A stretch of DNA of 64,000 nt from Typhlomys cinereus (taxonomy: Eukaryota > Chordata > Mammalia > Rodentia > Platacanthomyidae). The stretch covers positions 310,001-374,000 of the forward strand of contig JALPQD010000824.1 in NCBI GenBank assembly GCA_023101885.1. The letters are read 5' to 3'. How positions within the stretch are numbered: the stretch's first letter is position 1; every line of letters starts with the position of its first letter. The position numbers and the translations under genes are program-made. Positions 22,913 to 31,823 of the stretch are shown one piece after another. The notes beneath the pieces are model-generated. The model was not told the origin of the DNA and did not search any database. It saw only the letters and a program-made list of their open reading frames with translations.

Positions 22913-24644
22913 CACATGTGTACAAAAGGGCACTAGAGTATGTGTACCTGCATAGTCCACCTTATTGCTTTCCCTGGGGTTTCCTAGGCTCCATCTTCTA
23001 GTGCCAGAATTGCAGGCTGCCACTATTTCCAGCTGCTATTTTTATGTGGGATCTGGGATCCAAAGTCAGGTCCTTATGCTTGGAAGATAAAGTCTTTTAA
23101 CCCCTGAGCCATCTCTCCAACCCCATAGGGACCAAACTTGTTTTTCGTATGATTCCAATTAGTGATACTCCATCAAAATAAATCATAAATTGTGAACTTC
23201 CTTGCCCATAAACTATCTGATCTCTTATGTATTGTTAGCCAAGCTTAAATGCTTGTGTTTTAAAAATATTTACTGTGGGCCTCAGGGTAAAAATGCTTGT
23301 TCTGCAAGCACAAGGACCTGAGTTCAAATCTCCAGCACATAAAAAAAATCAGGTATGACTGTGCATGCCTGTAATGCCAGCATTGGTGCAGGAAAGATGG
23401 GGGAAATGGGGCGAGTGAAACAAGCTTGTAGTTAAATGAAAGACCCTATTTCTAGTCAGTAAGGTGGAAAGTAATGGAAATAGAGAAGACATCCAACGTC
23501 CCAGTGTTCTGCTCAGGCCTCCTCACGTCATGTGTACGAACTGGTACATGCACCCACATACTCACATGCATGTTCATATGTGTGTAAACACACCCACATG
23601 AAGAAATTTGCCTTTTTCAGTTTGTAAAAATACATAGTAGAGGGGCTGGAGAGGTGGCTCAGGGGTTAAGCCTCTGCCTTGCAGGCGGAAGGTCCTGAGT
23701 TCAGATCCTAGACCCTATATATGGAGTGGGGGCGGCCTGTGTTTCTGGTCCTGGTAGGGTGGAGCCTGTGAATCCTGGGGCAGAGTAAACAAGGAGGAGG
23801 TGGAGGCGGTCCATGGTGGTTCCCGAATTCCCCCGTGGTTCTACACACACACACACATATGCACACACAAGCACACACACACAATTGAATAAATAATAAA
23901 AAAATTTTAAAAAATATAGTAGAAGAAAAAGTTAAACAATATGAAAAACCAAAAAAATCTCTTAATCCAGCCCCTAGAATTACTTTAAATAGCTTATTTA
24001 CTAATAGCCCAGATATATTCTTACATATGAAATTCATATAATTAGGTTTATTATGTGTGCCAGCCTTTTACATAAATAATGCCCCACAAACACTGCTTTA
24101 AATCTGTTGTTTTTGCATAATGGTAATTGTTTTCTTTCTAAAATGGCGCATCAACCTTTCTATGAAACAGTGTGAATGTAGCATAATTTGCCTCATCGAT
24201 CAGAATGCAATGTTTAGTGTTGGAATCATTAGCAAAGACCACAGACTAATCTTCCTGTGAATCCCAGCCACCCCAGTTCTTCCCCTCATAGGGAAGTGCA
24301 GCATCCTTTGGCTGTAGGGAAATCAGTTGCTTGCAGTTACCCTGTAACATGAACATGGTTTCGTCATCTTCTGAAGGGTGCTTCACACCATTCACCTGCC
24401 CCCTTTTACTGGAATGGTAACGTAAAGGTGTGGTTTTGATGGATCTCTCTTTCCTTTCTGGTTGCAGCACGGCACATTACACTTCTGTGGATTTAAAATC
24501 CTCGCTCCTCAGATCAGTTTTGGGCCTGAGGTCGCATCAGAAGGAGAAAGAAAGGCGATGGTGGCATCGTGGGCCGAGCGGCTGAGGGGCATCTGGAAGG
24601 AAAAGCCCATCCAGTGCACGTCCCCGTGGTACTTCGGACAATAA
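13421..24644 (+). CDS. Nqo2: Nqo2 gene, complete coding span (six coding exons)
   Basis: Encodes ribosyldihydronicotinamide dehydrogenase (quinone), a cytosolic homodimeric flavoprotein that reduces quinones by two electrons using NRH rather than NADPH. The exons 13421-13427, 15273-15437, 17841-17971, 19030-19143, 20214-20315 and 24468-24644 sum to 696 nt, which is 231 codons plus stop, the usual NQO2 length. Every junction has AG/GT borders and the frame stays open. FAD and active-site residues known from human NQO2 (numbered without Met) are visible: His11, Phe106, Phe126, Ile128, Phe131, Met154, Asn161, Phe178. The zinc ligands His173, His177 and Cys222 are all present. One oddity is the flavin-proximal TTGG motif, which reads TTGSP. 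The family assignment is by direct similarity to mammalian NQO2. NQO1 is excluded because the protein stops at residue 231 and carries the NQO2-type zinc site. Confidence 0.97.
14729..15000 (+). repeat. B4-like composite SINE
   Basis: GGGCCAGGGAGATGACTCAG and CAGCCTGAGTTCAAACCCC form the tRNA-like head. CATCTGTAATCCCAGCACTC is B1-like. The 3' part has a repeated GAGAGGCTGCCCAT-type unit. It lies in Nqo2 intron 2. Confidence 0.65.
15273..15437 (+). CDS. Nqo2: Nqo2 exon 3, residues 3-58
   Basis: The acceptor ends at 15272 and the donor GTGAGT starts at 15438; both borders are phase 1. It encodes the first beta strand and the flavin-phosphate loop of the flavodoxin-like fold. The segment [12 protein letters not shown] contains His11 (numbered without Met), and SFNG contains the Phe and Asn that bind the FAD phosphates. 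It also carries the segment [13 protein letters not shown], conserved in NQO1 and NQO2. There is no stop or gap relative to mammalian NQO2. Confidence 0.97.
15521..15561 (+). repeat. (AATG)n microsatellite
   Basis: Ten AATG units, 84 bases after the donor of Nqo2 exon 3. Confidence 0.9.
16085..16310 (-). repeat. SINE type B, 3' part
   Basis: It has the TG-rich tail and then GTCCCTGTGGAAGCCCAAGG, GGAATCATCC and CTACCTCCTTATTGCTTTGC, the usual type B body read in reverse. The tRNA-like head is missing. Confidence 0.7.
16443..16735 (+). repeat. SINE type B
   Basis: Head AGGGCTGGAGAGAGGACTGG, body with GGGCAGAGCCTGGGAAATCC, (CA)n at 16655-16697 and a tail of AAATAAATAAG. It lies in Nqo2 intron 3. 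Confidence 0.8.
16890..17288 (-). mobile_element. MaLR-type LTR, reverse orientation
   Basis: It begins CTTTTCTTTTTGCTGTGAGA, contains GGCTTACAGTCCCAGAGTGG and ends ATTCAAGCCATGACAAG. This is the reverse complement layout of the element type at 12423-12807. It lies in Nqo2 intron 3. Confidence 0.6.
17841..17971 (+). CDS. Nqo2: Nqo2 exon 4, residues 58-101
   Basis: The acceptor TTTTCCTCCCAG ends at 17840 and the donor is GTTCGT at 17972. The exon enters in phase 1 and leaves in phase 0. It encodes the helical segment ending in [11 protein letters not shown], which leads into the core beta strand before the FPLYWF motif of the next exon. The sequence after the conserved ITG reads [14 protein letters not shown], closer to the rodent than the human form. 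Confidence 0.97.
19030..19143 (+). CDS. Nqo2: Nqo2 exon 5, residues 102-139
   Basis: The acceptor ends at 19029 and the donor GTATGT starts at 19144; both borders are phase 0, so this is a clean 38-codon exon. It holds [15 protein letters not shown] and [13 protein letters not shown], with the substrate-pocket residues Phe106, Phe126, Ile128 and Phe131 and also Cys121 (numbered without Met). It is one of the best conserved parts of the protein and all of these residues are kept. Confidence 0.97.
19300..19475 (-). mobile_element. Possible L1 3' region, antisense
   Basis: TATATATTTTCACCACTCATTACC-type AT-rich text leading into CCCCTCTTCCTGTTCCACTT resembles antisense L1 3' DNA. This is a weak call from composition and short matches. 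It lies in Nqo2 intron 5. Confidence 0.3.
20214..20315 (+). CDS. Nqo2: Nqo2 exon 6, residues 140-173
   Basis: The acceptor CCTGCCTGCAG ends at 20213 and the donor GTATAC starts at 20316; both are phase 0, giving 34 codons. It encodes the strand and loop next to the flavin ring. Tyr155, Met154 and Asn161 (numbered without Met) are kept. The exon begins with Asp where other mammals have Gly (GKLALL becomes DKLALL). The TTGG motif reads TTGSP, so Gly150 is Ser and the following Thr is Pro. The reading frame and both splice sites are intact, so these look like real substitutions rather than decay. Confidence 0.96.
21075..21285 (+). repeat. B4-like SINE (ID plus B1)
   Basis: CCCAAGTTCAATCCTAGTAC is ID-like. 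GGGCACGGTGGTTACACACT, GTAATCCTGGGACTCAGAGG and GACCTCGTCTCAGGAAAATA are B1-like. Confidence 0.65.
21413..21696 (-). repeat. SINE type B
   Basis: A full body in reverse orientation with (TG)n(AG)n tail at 21437-21468. It is flanked by TGTTTTGTATT at 21402-21412 and 21697-21707. Confidence 0.85.
21760..21870 (-). repeat. SINE type B, 3' fragment with (TG)n
   Basis: The (TG)n at 21767-21794 is followed by a short, diverged piece of the body. It is truncated or interrupted by the next SINE. Confidence 0.5.
21893..22172 (-). repeat. SINE type B
   Basis: A (TG)n/(CG) tract at 21907-21975, then the usual body, ending CTGAATCATCTTTCCAGCCC, which is the reverse complement of the tRNA-like head. Confidence 0.82.
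22180..22388 (-). repeat. B1/ID composite SINE (B4-like)
   Basis: TTTTTGAGACAAGGTCTCTC and AGCACTGGGCCTGCAGGTGC are B1-like in reverse. GGTCCTGATGCAGCATGCAAGCG with GCCACCGAGCC is ID/B2-like. It is strongly diverged. Confidence 0.6.
22632..22825 (-). repeat. (TTTG)n run and decayed type B SINE
   Basis: Six TTTG units at about 22632-22655 are followed by a diverged body ending TATCTGCTGAGTTATCTTGC, a decayed tRNA-like head. Confidence 0.5.
22881..23126 (-). repeat. SINE type B
   Basis: (TG)n at 22881-22908, the body with TTTCCTAGGCTCCATCTTC, and an end CCTGAGCCATCTCTCCAACC. Confidence 0.8.
23276..23600 (+). repeat. B4-like SINE (ID head plus B1-like part)
   Basis: ATGCTTGTTCTGCAAGCACA and GACCTGAGTTCAAATC form a tRNA-like part. 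GTGCATGCCTGTAATGCCAG is B1-like. The 3' part is diverged. Confidence 0.6.
23642..23918 (+). repeat. SINE, B2-superfamily type A, copy 4
   Basis: Starts GGGGCTGGAGAGGTGGCTCA and ends in an A/T-rich tail. It is flanked by related ATACATAGTAGA and ATATAGTAGA strings. It lies in the last Nqo2 intron, about 550 bases before exon 7. Confidence 0.88.
24468..24644 (+). CDS. Nqo2: Nqo2 exon 7, residues 174-231 and stop
   Basis: The acceptor CTTTCTGGTTGCAG ends at 24467 and the frame closes with TAA at 24642-24644. It begins HGTLHFCGF, which supplies the zinc ligands His173 and His177 and the pocket residue Phe178. It ends [12 protein letters not shown], which contains the third zinc ligand Cys222 (numbered without Met). 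The C-terminal tail length matches NQO2 and lacks the extra C-terminal domain of NQO1. Confidence 0.97.
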   Translation, partial: HGTLHFCGFKILAPQISFGPEVASEGERKAMVASWAERLRGIWKEKPIQCTSPWYFGQ

Positions 24645-25373
24645 CCTTAACCCCAGGGCACAGCGCACTGAGCAAGAAGATGATGTTGCATCCAGAGGAG
24701 TGAACTGAAGTTTGAATATCCACCAATGAGTGTCTTCAGAGTTTTCTACAAGCAGATTAGCTATTCCAATAATCACTTGTTATATTGGGTGGATTCTGGC
24801 TGATCATTATTCACCCAAATTTTCATTTCCTTAATGTTTCTCTAATCTCTTCCCTGTATGTCTAACCTTCATGGGAATCTTATCTGTTTTCTGGACGTGA
24901 AGTTGGATTTGTTTTGCCTTTTTTTTTAAATGGTACTGTCTTTGTTTCAATCTTTCATTGTTGAATGAATACATGTCCCAAATAATTTAGAGGGACTGGG
25001 GTTTTGTGCCCTCAGTTCTTCATTTGGTGGTCCATTGTGATGGCAGAAGAGTCCATGCCAGTATTGGGCTGAGGGAAGACAACACCATGCCAGCAAGAAG
25101 AGCAGAGAGGGGGGCAGGAAGAGTGGGGGGAGGGGGGCATGCTTTCTGACTCTCCAGTACACCAAAGCAGATTTCTGTCCATCTCACCTACCTTACCTAC
25201 CTGCCTGACTGCCTCAGTCACTCTGGGTTGGATCTTCCCGTGTCAATTGGATAATCGATATGCTTATTCAGAAACTTGCCTTAACTAAATAACTCTTCAC
25301 ATATGTGCTTAAAGAATCAATTCTTAATTTTCAAGTTGACATTTAAAATTTAATTGTGCAAGTACCTAAAGTT

Positions 25374-25374
<1 letters not shown>
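24645..25374 (+). other. Nqo2: Nqo2 3' UTR and downstream flank
   Basis: Sequence after the Nqo2 stop is moderately AT-rich. I see no canonical AATAAA in the first 350 bases, so the 3' end of the mRNA cannot be placed. An AATAAA occurs only at 25788-25793, beyond a SINE. A short stretch at 25000-25260 (GTCCATTGTGATGGCAGAAG and following) looks like a decayed LTR-type repeat. Confidence 0.4.
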
Positions 25375-25406
<32 letters not shown>

Positions 25407-25680
25407 ACGCTAAATGCCATGGCAGGCATGTAGAGGTCAGAGGACAGCTCTTGGAATCAGCACTCTCCTTCTACCTTGTTTCGAGACAGGGTCTGTAACT
25501 GCTGAACCTCTACCTAGTTCTCCAAGCTGTCTGGCCCGGGGACTTCTCAATGGTTATCATTTCTGCTTCCAATATTGCCATGGTAGTGTGCCACCTGTGT
25601 CTTTGTGGACTACAGGGATTGAATTCACACCATCGGGCTCGAGCAGCAAGCTCTTTACCCACCTCACTGGCCCTTGAGGT
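25375..25680 (-). repeat. B4-like SINE with (TG)n
   Basis: (TG)n at 25375-25405, GAGGTCAGAGGACAGCTCTT, GTTTCGAGACAGGGTCTGTA and GATTGAATTCACACCATC give the reverse layout of a composite SINE. An AATAAA at 25788-25793 lies beyond it. Confidence 0.6.
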
Positions 25681-26295
25681 CCTTTTACCGAGCCATATTG
25701 TTTTCATAGTGGGCAGTCCCTCCTCTCTTCCCTGTCAGTGTTCTGGTGCCCCAGCAGGAAGCCTCTGCCTTAGCTCTGGATAGGAAAAATAAACTCTGTC
25801 CTGTAACAGAATCTTAGATTGGATAGAAATCAGGCACATCTGCAAAGTCAAGAAAAATCTATAAGAATTGACCCCAAATGATGTAATAAGCTCAGCTTTC
25901 AGTATAGGAAAAAAAGCATAAATGCTTTGTGCAGGAAAGCATCATCCCATGCCGATGAGCACTGCCCTGAGATCGGCTTAATATAAGCCCTCCAGAATCA
26001 CCAAGCATGTGAGGAAGCAAAATATAAATGAAAATAAAAACACCAAGCAACGGCCTTAATCATGAGTTTCAAATAGTGATAATGTGATATAGGTAACAAA
26101 ATAGTCATGTGTGAGAGATGTAAAGACATTCAAGAATCAGCACCAGTCTGAGATCACACACCCACGCCCCAGGCCCCCATTCATCCCCATACTCACTGTG
26201 ACCCCAGACTCCTGCCCATTCCTGTGCTCCCACTGTGACCCCAGACCCTCCACTCATCCCCATATTCCTGCTGTGACCTTCATCGGTTCTGACTG

Positions 26296-26589
26296 AGGGG
26301 CCGGGAGATGATGGCTCAGTGGTTAAAACCTTTGCCTCACAAGCAAAAGGATCTGAGTTCAAAGTCCATGTAGAAATGCCAGCCAGAAATGGCAGCAGCC
26401 TCTAACTCTAGCCCAGAAAGGCGGAACCTGGGAAATCCCGGAGTAAAGTGAAAAGGGAAGTGAACTGACCCAGGATGACAGGCAAGATTCCCAACATCAC
26501 CCTTAGGTTTCCAAAGGCACCCACACTCAGGTGCCCTCCTGTGCACACATCCTCCCCATCCCACACACACATGCAAAAAAAAAAAAAAA
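26296..26589 (+). repeat. SINE type B
   Basis: Head ATGATGGCTCAGTGGTTAAA, box-B-like GGATCTGAGTTCAAAG, and an A tail at 26575-26589. It is flanked by GTTCTGACTG and GTTCTGATTG. Confidence 0.82.
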
Positions 26590-26885
26590 GTTCTGATTGC
26601 CTTAGCACCTGTCTTGACCTGAGGGAAGGCTAGCCAGTTCCTAAGGTCAAAGACCCTCAACCTTAAGTCCCCAGCCATCTCCACACTTCCATTCAGGACA
26701 CATGATGATGTCACCTGTGTTCCTGCATTCTGGGCCATTTGCAGCCAGGCTCCAGTCATGGCCTGCAGCTTCCCTTGGCAGACATTGCACATCCGTGGGG
26801 TCTTTAACATTCTGGGCAAACACTGTAACTTGGCTTCACTTTCACAGCTCCAAACCTCAGCTGCTCAAAGGGTCCCTGCAAACAA

Positions 26886-27029
26886 CCCAACCCCACCATG
26901 CAGACAAACCCCACCATGCAGAAAGTCCAACCCCACCATGCAGAAAGTCCAACTCTACCATGCACAGTCCAATCCCACCATGCAGACGATCCAACCCCAC
27001 CATGCAGACAGTCCAACCCCACCATGCAG
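26886..27029 (+). repeat. Minisatellite, seven copies of a CCCCACCATGCAG-core unit
   Basis: The core CCCCACCATGCAG recurs seven times with linkers such as AAAGTCCAA or ACAGTCCAA; the period is about 17-23 bp. Open frames across it are not genes. Confidence 0.9.
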
Positions 27030-27669
27030 GCTTTCTCTAGACATTGGGGCAAGCATCCAGAGCACCGTAACTCTTGCATTCTGCATGTCTATAAAGCAAC
27101 AACATGTAGATGATGCCAAGTTCTCTTGCCCACTCTAGACAATTGAGCTCCTTGGTACATTGTGGCGACAGCCGGAGCGCCTATCCTGTGACTTGACAGG
27201 AGAGTTCTAGGCATCTTTCATATAGTTCTAGCGCAGTGTGTCTTCTTCTTAATGATACTAATCACTTTGGATTATGATTGTTTTGTCCCTTCCAGTTTTA
27301 ACTACATTAAATATTTTCTTTTCCTAGCAAACTATTGTTTGTTTGATCAAATGTTTCTGCTCTGTTTTTTACTCTGGATTCTCATTATAATGTGGTTCAA
27401 AATAGCCAGCAATAGCCATGCACAACTTGGGTTCTATACTTTCTTGACATTTCCTTCACCATGCTATGTAGTCAATTACTTTTAAATTCAGCCTCGTTGA
27501 AATTGCCAATAAACATGGGCAAGATAGAACTAAAGTCTTTGCCAGAAGACTACAGTATCAGAAGGGTGCATCTATAAACGCTTCCATAGTCCTCCAACAA
27601 ACTAGTCCCAAAGGTATAAGAACCACACAGTCAAATTTATGACCCTAATTGTACACACTTGAAAGTATT

Positions 27670-28015
27670 TCTTGTATTAATTTCATGTCTTATCATTGTG
27701 ACAGAAACAAAATAAGGAAGGAAGGGTTTATGTTGGCTCATGGTTTTGGGGGTGTATAGTCTGTCATGGCAAGAAGACACGGCAGCAGGACCAGTGCCAT
27801 CTGTGAGGCTATGGTGTGGACAGCAGTTCTCCACATGGCCAGGAAGTGAGAAACAGGTCAGAACAAGGGGCGGGTACAATCTTCAAAGCTCCACCCATCC
27901 ACTTCCACTAACCAGACCCCACATCACAAAAGCTGTACTCCGCAGCTTCAAAATAGGCTCACTACAGTACTAGGCATTCAAAACATAACCTGCGGGGAAC
28001 ACTTCATACTCTCAA
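27670..28015 (-). mobile_element. MaLR-type LTR, reverse orientation
   Basis: TTATCATTGTGACAGAAAC, TGTTGGCTCATGGTTTTGG, GTCTGTCATGGCAAGAAG and CCTGCGGGGAACACTTCAT follow the reverse layout of the same LTR type. Edges are approximate. Confidence 0.55.
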
Positions 28016-28029
28016 CGGTCGCGGTGATT

Positions 28030-28739
28030 AAAAAAAAAGTCACCTAGATCAATAGAATAGAACAGAAGAGTCAAAAATTAACCCAAGTAATTACAGCTAC
28101 TCGATCCTGGACAAAGATACTAAAAACAATGGGAAAGGTCAGAGTGTTTAACAAGTGATGCAGGAAAAAGTTAATAGCCACACTGAGGAAGCATGGTGCC
28201 GGGACTAGTGATGTGGCTTGGTGAGTAGAGGTGCTTGCTGTATAGCCCTGACATTCTGAGTTCAATCCCCAGACACCATGCGTAGAAGCTGATGCAGTGA
28301 CCTCTGTCTGTAACCCTAGCGCCCCTACAGTGGGAGGCAGAGACAAGGAGACTCAGCCACAAGCCCACATACGCAGCAGAGCATAGATACAACAGGGAGA
28401 TGGCACCGTGGGCAGAGCAAACCTGGCACCTGAGTTCAATCCCCAGAACCCCAGAGAGTGGAAAAATATAGCCAGCTTCCAAAAATTGTTCTCTGGCCTT
28501 CACAGTACGCCATCTCATGTGTGCCCTCCGCAAATAAATAAGTAAATAAACAATTTTTTTCTTTTTTTTAAAAAAAGGAAGAAAAATAACAAAACAGACC
28601 CTGCCTTAAAAACCTGGTAGAAGATAAGAAATAGCTCCCCCAAAAGTCATCTCTGACCTCCACACATGTAGCATGATAGGCATGTGTAAGCGCACACACA
28701 CAATCTAAAAAAAAGAAAAAGCCAAACTGGATTCCCCCG

Positions 28740-28776
<37 letters not shown>

Positions 28777-28930
28777 AAAACCTCAAAATGGAGTCAAGAC
28801 TATAGGAAAGATCTGAAACTCTGATACTATTAAAGGAAACAAATCATTTGGAGATCTGGCATAGGCAATGCCTTTCTGAATAGGACTGCAATCGCTCAAG
28901 AAATAAAGTCAAGAATTGATTTCCAGACAG
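28030..28930 (+). mobile_element. L1 ORF2 fragment split by SINEs
   Basis: ATCAATAGAATAGAACAGAAG to ACTCGATCCTGGACAAAG (28050-28165) and TGCAATCGCTCAAGAAATAA with GTCAAGAATTGAT (28780-28922) are consecutive parts of L1 ORF2. Between them lie B4-like SINEs (about 28197-28380, 28385-28560 and 28590-28720) and a (CA)n at 28742-28773. Confidence 0.65.
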
Positions 28931-29324
28931 CTGACTTGATCCTCCTGAACAGAAGTCACTGGCTCTGTGATGTGCACTCTGGGAAGTTCCGCTTTCTGGG
29001 TCTGAGACCACAAAAGAGCTCCGCAAGGGAGCTCTGAAATCTAAGTGACTAGAATGAAGCAAAGCCCTTGAATGAAGACAGGAGGCGTCAGGACCAAGAG
29101 CAAGCGTGTGTGTTTGCTGCCATCTGGTGGTCACATCTGCAAGGGGCCTTGGGTTTCTGTCTTCCGGGTACAAGAGTCATCTAAGTGGATTGTCACTCTT
29201 CAGTTTATATCTTCTAAATATTTATTTATTTGCTGGTTTGTTTACTTATTTTATTATGTATTTCTTTTTGTAGAAGGCAGATGCATGTTGCAGCATGTAG
29301 AGATCAGAGGGAATGGGGGGGTTC

Positions 29325-29803
29325 AGAGTTTATTAAATCTCAGAAATTCACACCAGCACATCAGACCCAGTCACAGCAGAATTGTTTTTTACACTTTTGG
29401 CTTTTTCTAGCACCAGCCTTGGCCTTTGCAGTTCCCCTGACCCTTTTTCCTATTCTTGTGTCCTTTCGTGGTTTCCTTGAGGTCTTCCTATCATGTCTTG
29501 CAAGTTTGTGTTTGGACGTTTTTCTTCACACAATCCAAACAATCAAATTGTGCTGAAGCCAGTTGTCTTACCACTACCAAAATGGGTTCTGAATCCAAAT
29601 GCAAAGATGATGTCTGGTATGGTCTTGCCACTTTGGTTAGCGTTTCCCAGCTTTCTGTATTCGGTACAGTTGCCTTTCCAGGTGAAGGACATGGTGACCA
29701 TTTGCTTTCTCTGCAGTAGCTGGTTGGCTGTGAACTTCCGGGTCCTGAGAGTTGTCTGTCGTTCATGATAGCAGCGATCCCCGGCAGCCAAGGAGGAAAG
29801 AAC
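29325..29803 (-). pseudogene. Processed pseudogene of RPS24 (ribosomal protein eS24)
   Basis: Read on the minus strand it starts with the CTTTCCTCCTTGGCTG 5' UTR typical of RPS24, then the start codon at 29766. [20 protein letters not shown] and FGFRTHFG of RPS24 follow, spread over two frames. A frameshift lies soon after the start and more breaks follow GKTTGF. The end of the reading frame is recognisable near 29389 and an AATAAA is at 29334-29329. There are no introns. Decay is clear, so it is a dead retrocopy; no intact target duplication was found. Confidence 0.88.
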
Positions 29804-30174
29804 AAGAAATTTTTTTTTGTTGGTTCTCTGCTTCTATGGGGGCTCCAGGGGTCTGACTCAGGTTGCTGTGTTGGTAAACAGCCCCTTCACCTCTGAGCTG
29901 TGTAGCTGGCCCATCTGCTCAGACTTAAGTACTAGGTTTCCTTCCAGCTGTGTATTCTGCATCTACTCCTCCTTCCACCTATGAGCAAAGCAGACACAAC
30001 TGGGCCTTGGTGATTGATGATTAGTTACTAAGAGCTTGTTCTAAGTGAAATGAAGCCAGATTTCTTACACCAAGTCAGTCTCTCTCTCTCACCCCCCCCC
30101 ATAAAAGTTTAATGGTGAGCTGATAGTGCCTTCCAAGTATAAGGAAGTCATCTAAACATTGACAGAGTGAATCC

Positions 30175-31823
30175 TTTTTTTTTTTTTTTCATAAAGAATC
30201 CTTTATTTCCAGCTTTAAAAAACACTTAAATTATTAGGAAACTATTTACAGGGTTAATCACTTTGTGTCTGTGCAACGCTGGGAGCAGAACCTAGGGGCT
30301 TATGCAGATGAGGCAAACACGGAGCTGATCACCTGTCAGGACAGAGAGGGATGTGGCAGGGACACTACAGGTCCCTCTTTGTGACAAGATGAGACAACCA
30401 GGACAACTCATTTCCTGAGGTCAGGCCAAGGACCCTGTCTCCTGACAGTGAGACAAAGCAATAATGGAGAGGCCTCCGCGGGCAAGCCGGGTCACATTGC
30501 CAGGAACAGCAATGTGCTTTTTTAGTGTTTAAGAGAAACCTTTGTTTTTGGAGCTATATCTGCAAAATCATTTTAGAAATGTGCATGATCCAGAAGATGC
30601 TTAAAGAACAAAAACAGTCCTCGGTCTCCCCCTGCCTGAGACACTGAGGCCTTCTGGAGGCAGCAGTCTGAGACACCGGTGGCCTCATGGGGTCCAGAAG
30701 AATGTGGGAAACGTCCCCGGCCTGGACGAGTAGGAGCAGTGCTCTGGGTCAAAGCGATCGCAGCGCACCGCCTTGCTCCTTGTCTGGAAAGGAGATGATG
30801 GACACAGAATCCCAGGCCTCATCCTATGGACAGCTGTCCTTGTCCAAGGCCTCGAGGATGGGCTGAGCTGGGTCTTTTAAATACTCTTCTATTTGTACCG
30901 GGATGCTCGGTGGAATATGAAACCAGTATTTCACCAGCCCCTGTATTTCAGGAAGAGAAAGAAAGATGCTCCTGCCAGGAACAGCAGTACAGAGAAGATC
31001 CCCAGAAAGACCAGGGCGTCTTGCTGCCGCTTGGTTGAGCCGTATGCTGTTGCTTAGAATCCCGGGTCTGATTCTGTCGTACGTCTCCCCAAACAGCCGC
31101 GCCTCGACTTGTAAACAGTATTCTCTGAAGGGCTTCGAACCATCCAGCACAGTGGAGCTTCTCTTGACCCGGCCTTTCACCTGCGAGTCCTTGACTGCTG
31201 TCCTTTCCAGGAATGGATGTAATGCCGAAAAGTGGTGTCGGAGGTAGCAAGATCAAAGGGGGAGGAGACTTGGATGATGGGGGAGTCCTGTCCCTGGGTC
31301 ACCAAGATGTTTTTCGGAGGCCGCACAGTAAGGTTCTGATAGTGTTGAAACCAAGGTACCGTCACCCGTCACCCGGGCGAAGTGAGCCGCCCCCGCTCGG
31401 CTCAGCCACGCAGAGAGACATTTGGGTGCCGCTCGAGGTGGCCGCTGCTAAGTTACACCGCGTGGCTGGGGTCTCCGTGCAGTTTATTCCTGTGGATTTG
31501 ACTGCGATGTCGGGCCAGTTGCCCACGGTGAATTTATGCTGCACTCCGCAGACCACCGGCCTCGTGTCATTGCTGGGGGCCGGTGGTTCCCAACTCAGCC
31601 TCCCAGCATCGTACAGGTGGATCTTCGCGTGCTGAGGACAGGCAGTTGGGAAAGAATGTGGCGGGGGCTCGGCGAGCCCACCGAGCCGCAGCGGCAGCAG
31701 CCAGCCAGAGCGGCGGCGATCGCTCGGCCCGGAGCCCTCGGCCCGCTCAGGTCGCCACGCGGGCGGCCAAGGCGAGCGCAGGGCGCGCGGGGCTCACCCC
31801 TCCCGGGCGCCCCGGGCCGCAGG
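30175..31823 (-). pseudogene. Processed pseudogene of IFNGR2 (interferon gamma receptor 2)
   Basis: Read on the minus strand, this is an intronless copy of the IFNGR2 mRNA. Recognisable pieces in order are: SQLPV near the mature N-terminus (about 31630), RPVV and INCTE in the first fibronectin domain (31362-31556), PWFQHY and SSPFD (31177-31365), KYWF and IEEYLKDP followed by ILEALDKDS (30824-30960), and DSVSIISFP before a normal stop (about 30760). The frame is broken by several shifts and a TAG replaces a Lys codon right after KDSCP. A poly(A) signal sits at 30207-30202 and a 15-base A tail (T on +) at 30175-30189. The flanks carry a target duplication, GAGTGAATCC at 30165 and GAGTGAGTCC at 31824. 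The GC-rich 5' end explains the CpG-rich patch at 31630-31820. It is not expected to make a receptor. Confidence 0.9.

Larger units (their letters stand above)
13428..24467. other. Other Nqo2 introns, parts outside listed repeats
   Basis: 13428-14728 is AT-rich and unique-looking. 15001-15272, 15562-16084 and 17289-17840 show nothing. 17972-19029 (intron 4) shows no recognised repeat. 19476-20213 and 20316-21074 are moderately GC-rich without a gene. 23919-24467 shows nothing but the approach to exon 7. Confidence 0.5.
25690..29320. other. Intergenic stretches downstream of Nqo2
   Basis: 25690-26295, 26590-26885, 27030-27669 and 28931-29320 hold no gene I can support. A CTCC/CCATT-rich piece at 26160-26280 has loosely repeated GTGACCCCAGA units. 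Confidence 0.45.

Noticed and set aside
26886..27029. Evenly spaced short repeats that look a little like a CRISPR array
   Set aside because: The DNA is a mammalian genome, units are 17-23 bp with near-identical linkers, and there are no cas genes. It is a minisatellite.
30824..31180. 118-codon minus-strand frame as a functional IFNGR2-like receptor gene
   Set aside because: The copy is intronless, has frameshifts and a premature TAG, and ends in a poly(A) tail with flanking duplications, so it is a processed pseudogene.
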